This document shows, piece after piece, positions 63,102 through 64,000 of a DNA stretch of 64,000 nt (the first letter of the stretch is position 1; every line of letters starts with the position of its first letter). The notes below the pieces were generated by a model. The model was given only the letters and a program-made list of their open reading frames with translations, ran no database searches and had not been told where the DNA came from. The position numbers and the translations under genes are program-made. The stretch is from CAUSWF01 sp963535465 (GTDB lineage Bacteria; Bacillota_I; Bacilli_A; RF39; UBA660): contig CAUSWF010000005.1 of the NCBI GenBank assembly GCA_963535465.1, positions 1 to 64,000 on the forward strand. The letters run 5' to 3'.

Positions 63102-64000
63102 AAAGAGATTAAAATTTAAACCAAAAATAAATATAAAAAGAAAAAATTTAAATCAAATAGATATATTACTAATATTAGGAGGCTTAATATTAACTATTAT
63201 GTCATATATAACATTTGGTAAAGAAATAACATTTGCATTAATATTAGGACTAGCATTTATATATGGAATTATATATGTACTAAGAAAATTACAAAATAAA
63301 AAACATGGAAAAATAATGATTAGAGTATTACTAATAGGTATACTTACATTAGTTATAACAACTATGGCAGGATCAATCATGTTTTTTACATATATTAAAC
63401 TAACTGCAGATGAAAAATTCGTAGAATCTAAGCTAGATACTACAGAAACATCTATAATATATGATAAAGATGGTAATGTAATAAAAAAAATAGGTGCTGA
63501 AAGAAGAGAAAAAGTTACATATGATCAATTACCACAAGTACTAGTAGATGCCGTAGTTGCCACTGAAGACTCAAGATTCTTTATTCATAATGGATTTGAT
63601 GCACCACGTTTCTTAAAAGCGTCTCTTGGACAAGTAATTGGTAGAAGAGGAGCTGGTGGAGCTTCTACTCTATCAATGCAAGTTGTAAAAAATACATTTA
63701 CTAATGCAAAAGCAGATAGAGGACTAAAAGGAATAGTAAGAAAATTTAGTGATATCTATTTAGCAATATTTAAATTAGAAAAAAAATACACTAAAGTAGC
63801 AATATTAGAATATTATGTTAATAATCACTACTTAGGTGGAAATATATATGGTGTACAAGAAGCATCAAAAGCTTATTTCAATAAAGATGTAAAAGATTTA
63901 ACATTATCTGAAGCTGCTATTATCGCAGGAATGTTTAAATCCCCTTCTTACTATGCACCAATAAGAAATCCTAAAAATGCAGCATTAAGACGTTCACAAG
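63085..64000 (+). CDS. pbp1A: class A penicillin-binding protein, N-terminal part
   Basis: 305 complete codons, running off the window. Opens with a basic tail and two closely spaced hydrophobic segments (about 27-66), then a third (about 79-107). The third is the usual anchor, so the first two are an extra N-terminal extension. The GT51 glycosyltransferase domain follows, with EDSRFFIHNGFD (catalytic Glu161), RRGAGGASTLSMQVVKN, and ILEYYVNNHYLGGNIYGV. The transpeptidase domain lies beyond 64000. AGGAGG-like GGAGGAA site inside recU. Confidence 0.93.
   Translation, partial: MEKKIKKRLKFKPKINIKRKNLNQIDILLILGGLILTIMSYITFGKEITFALILGLAFIYGIIYVLRKLQNKKHGKIMIRVLLIGILTLVITTMAGSIMFFTYIKLTADEKFVESKLDTTETSIIYDKDGNVIKKIGAERREKVTYDQLPQVLVDAVVATEDSRFFIHNGFDAPRFLKASLGQVIGRRGAGGASTLSMQVVKNTFTNAKADRGLKGIVRKFSDIYLAIFKLEKKYTKVAILEYYVNNHYLGGNIYGVQEASKAYFNKDVKDLTLSEAAIIAGMFKSPSYYAPIRNPKNAALRRSQ

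Larger units (their letters stand above)
277..63926 (+). repeat. dispersed strand-polar TCGCA motif
   Basis: By eye I count about 67 plus-strand TCGCA (about 41 continue as TCGCAA, the rest mostly as TCGCAT), against three TGCGA (1458, 46264, 49867). Examples: 277, 819, 5008, 9706, 10812, 14751, 22880, 33660, 35646, 47020, 50616, 52687, 58016. The polarity holds across gene strands. Confidence 0.7.

Noticed and set aside
63153..63380. Minus-strand frame of 75 codons at the pbp1A start
   Set aside because: Hydrophobic only because it mirrors the membrane segments of pbp1A. No ribosome-binding site.
1..64000. TGA read as Trp, as in mycoplasmas
   Set aside because: scpA ends in TGA overlapping the scpB ATG, and Trp is coded by TGG (for example in dut). 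Frames are consistent with the standard code.
1..64000. CRISPR array, tRNA genes, insertion sequence or prophage
   Set aside because: No regularly spaced repeats, cloverleaf-like GTTCRANYC segments, transposase motifs or phage genes were seen.

Overview
The window is about 64 kb of very AT-rich chromosomal DNA from a low-GC Gram-positive bacterium. Almost every gene has a close counterpart in Bacilli (scpAB, the rlmN-prpC-prkC-rsgA-rpe cluster, rpsP-khpA, miaB-ymcA, rodZ-pgsA-recA-rny, gpsB-rnpB, recU-pbp1A, rnjA, gpsB, SufU-type SUF). It has a cell wall (class A PBP, PASTA kinase, GpsB, two sortases, a thioester surface protein), so it is not a wall-less mollicute. The composition, reduced gene clusters and gut-type surface genes suggest an uncultured gut Bacilli lineage near Erysipelotrichales/RF39. 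That placement is inference. The genetic code is standard (TGA is a stop, TGG is Trp).

About 85-90% of genes lie on the minus strand, so the minus strand is probably the leading strand. From low to high coordinates: (1) 0-6 kb, scpA-scpB, an RNHCP protein, a histidine phosphatase-glycosyltransferase fusion, and tex-dut. (2) 6-17 kb, a compact operon read priA - TM protein - fmt - TM protein - rlmN - prpC - prkC - rsgA - rpe - TM protein, followed upstream by a class B sortase. (3) 17-27 kb, rseP-cdsA, rpsP-khpA, miaB-ymcA with small coiled-coil genes, then accessory genes (ankyrin, transglutaminase-like, TPM and zinc-ribbon proteins) and serS. (4) 27.8-28.0 kb, a serine T-box leader for serS. 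(5) 28-31 kb, a surface cassette: thioester-domain adhesin, its sortase, and two membrane proteins. (6) 31-39 kb, pdp, GNAT, DUF898, an SSB-like gene, and a SUF operon (C-D-S-U-X-B) with a half-size SufD and an unknown protein X. (7) 39.8-42 kb, a plus-strand operon with a TM protein, HIT and PrsA. (8) 42-52 kb, recX, rpoZ, ffh, a heterodimeric ABC exporter, a HerA-like ATPase, ylxM and ftsY. (9) 52-57.6 kb, rnjA and two large membrane-anchored proteins, one with a zinc-protease motif. (10) 57.7-64 kb, rny, recA with a LexA-type box, pgsA, rodZ-like, RNase P RNA, gpsB, and divergent recU and pbp1A, which runs off the window.

No CRISPR array, tRNA, insertion sequence or prophage was seen. The most unusual signal is not a gene. 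The pentamer TCGCA (usually TCGCAA or TCGCAT) occurs about 67 times on the plus strand by my reading, against about 3 copies of its complement. It keeps that polarity in minus-strand genes, in plus-strand genes and in an intergenic gap. This looks like a strand-polar genome motif of the KOPS, Chi or methylation-site kind. Operon ends almost all carry an intrinsic terminator that overlaps or lies within a few bases of the stop codon, and one such terminator lies inside the start of the surface-cassette sortase gene.
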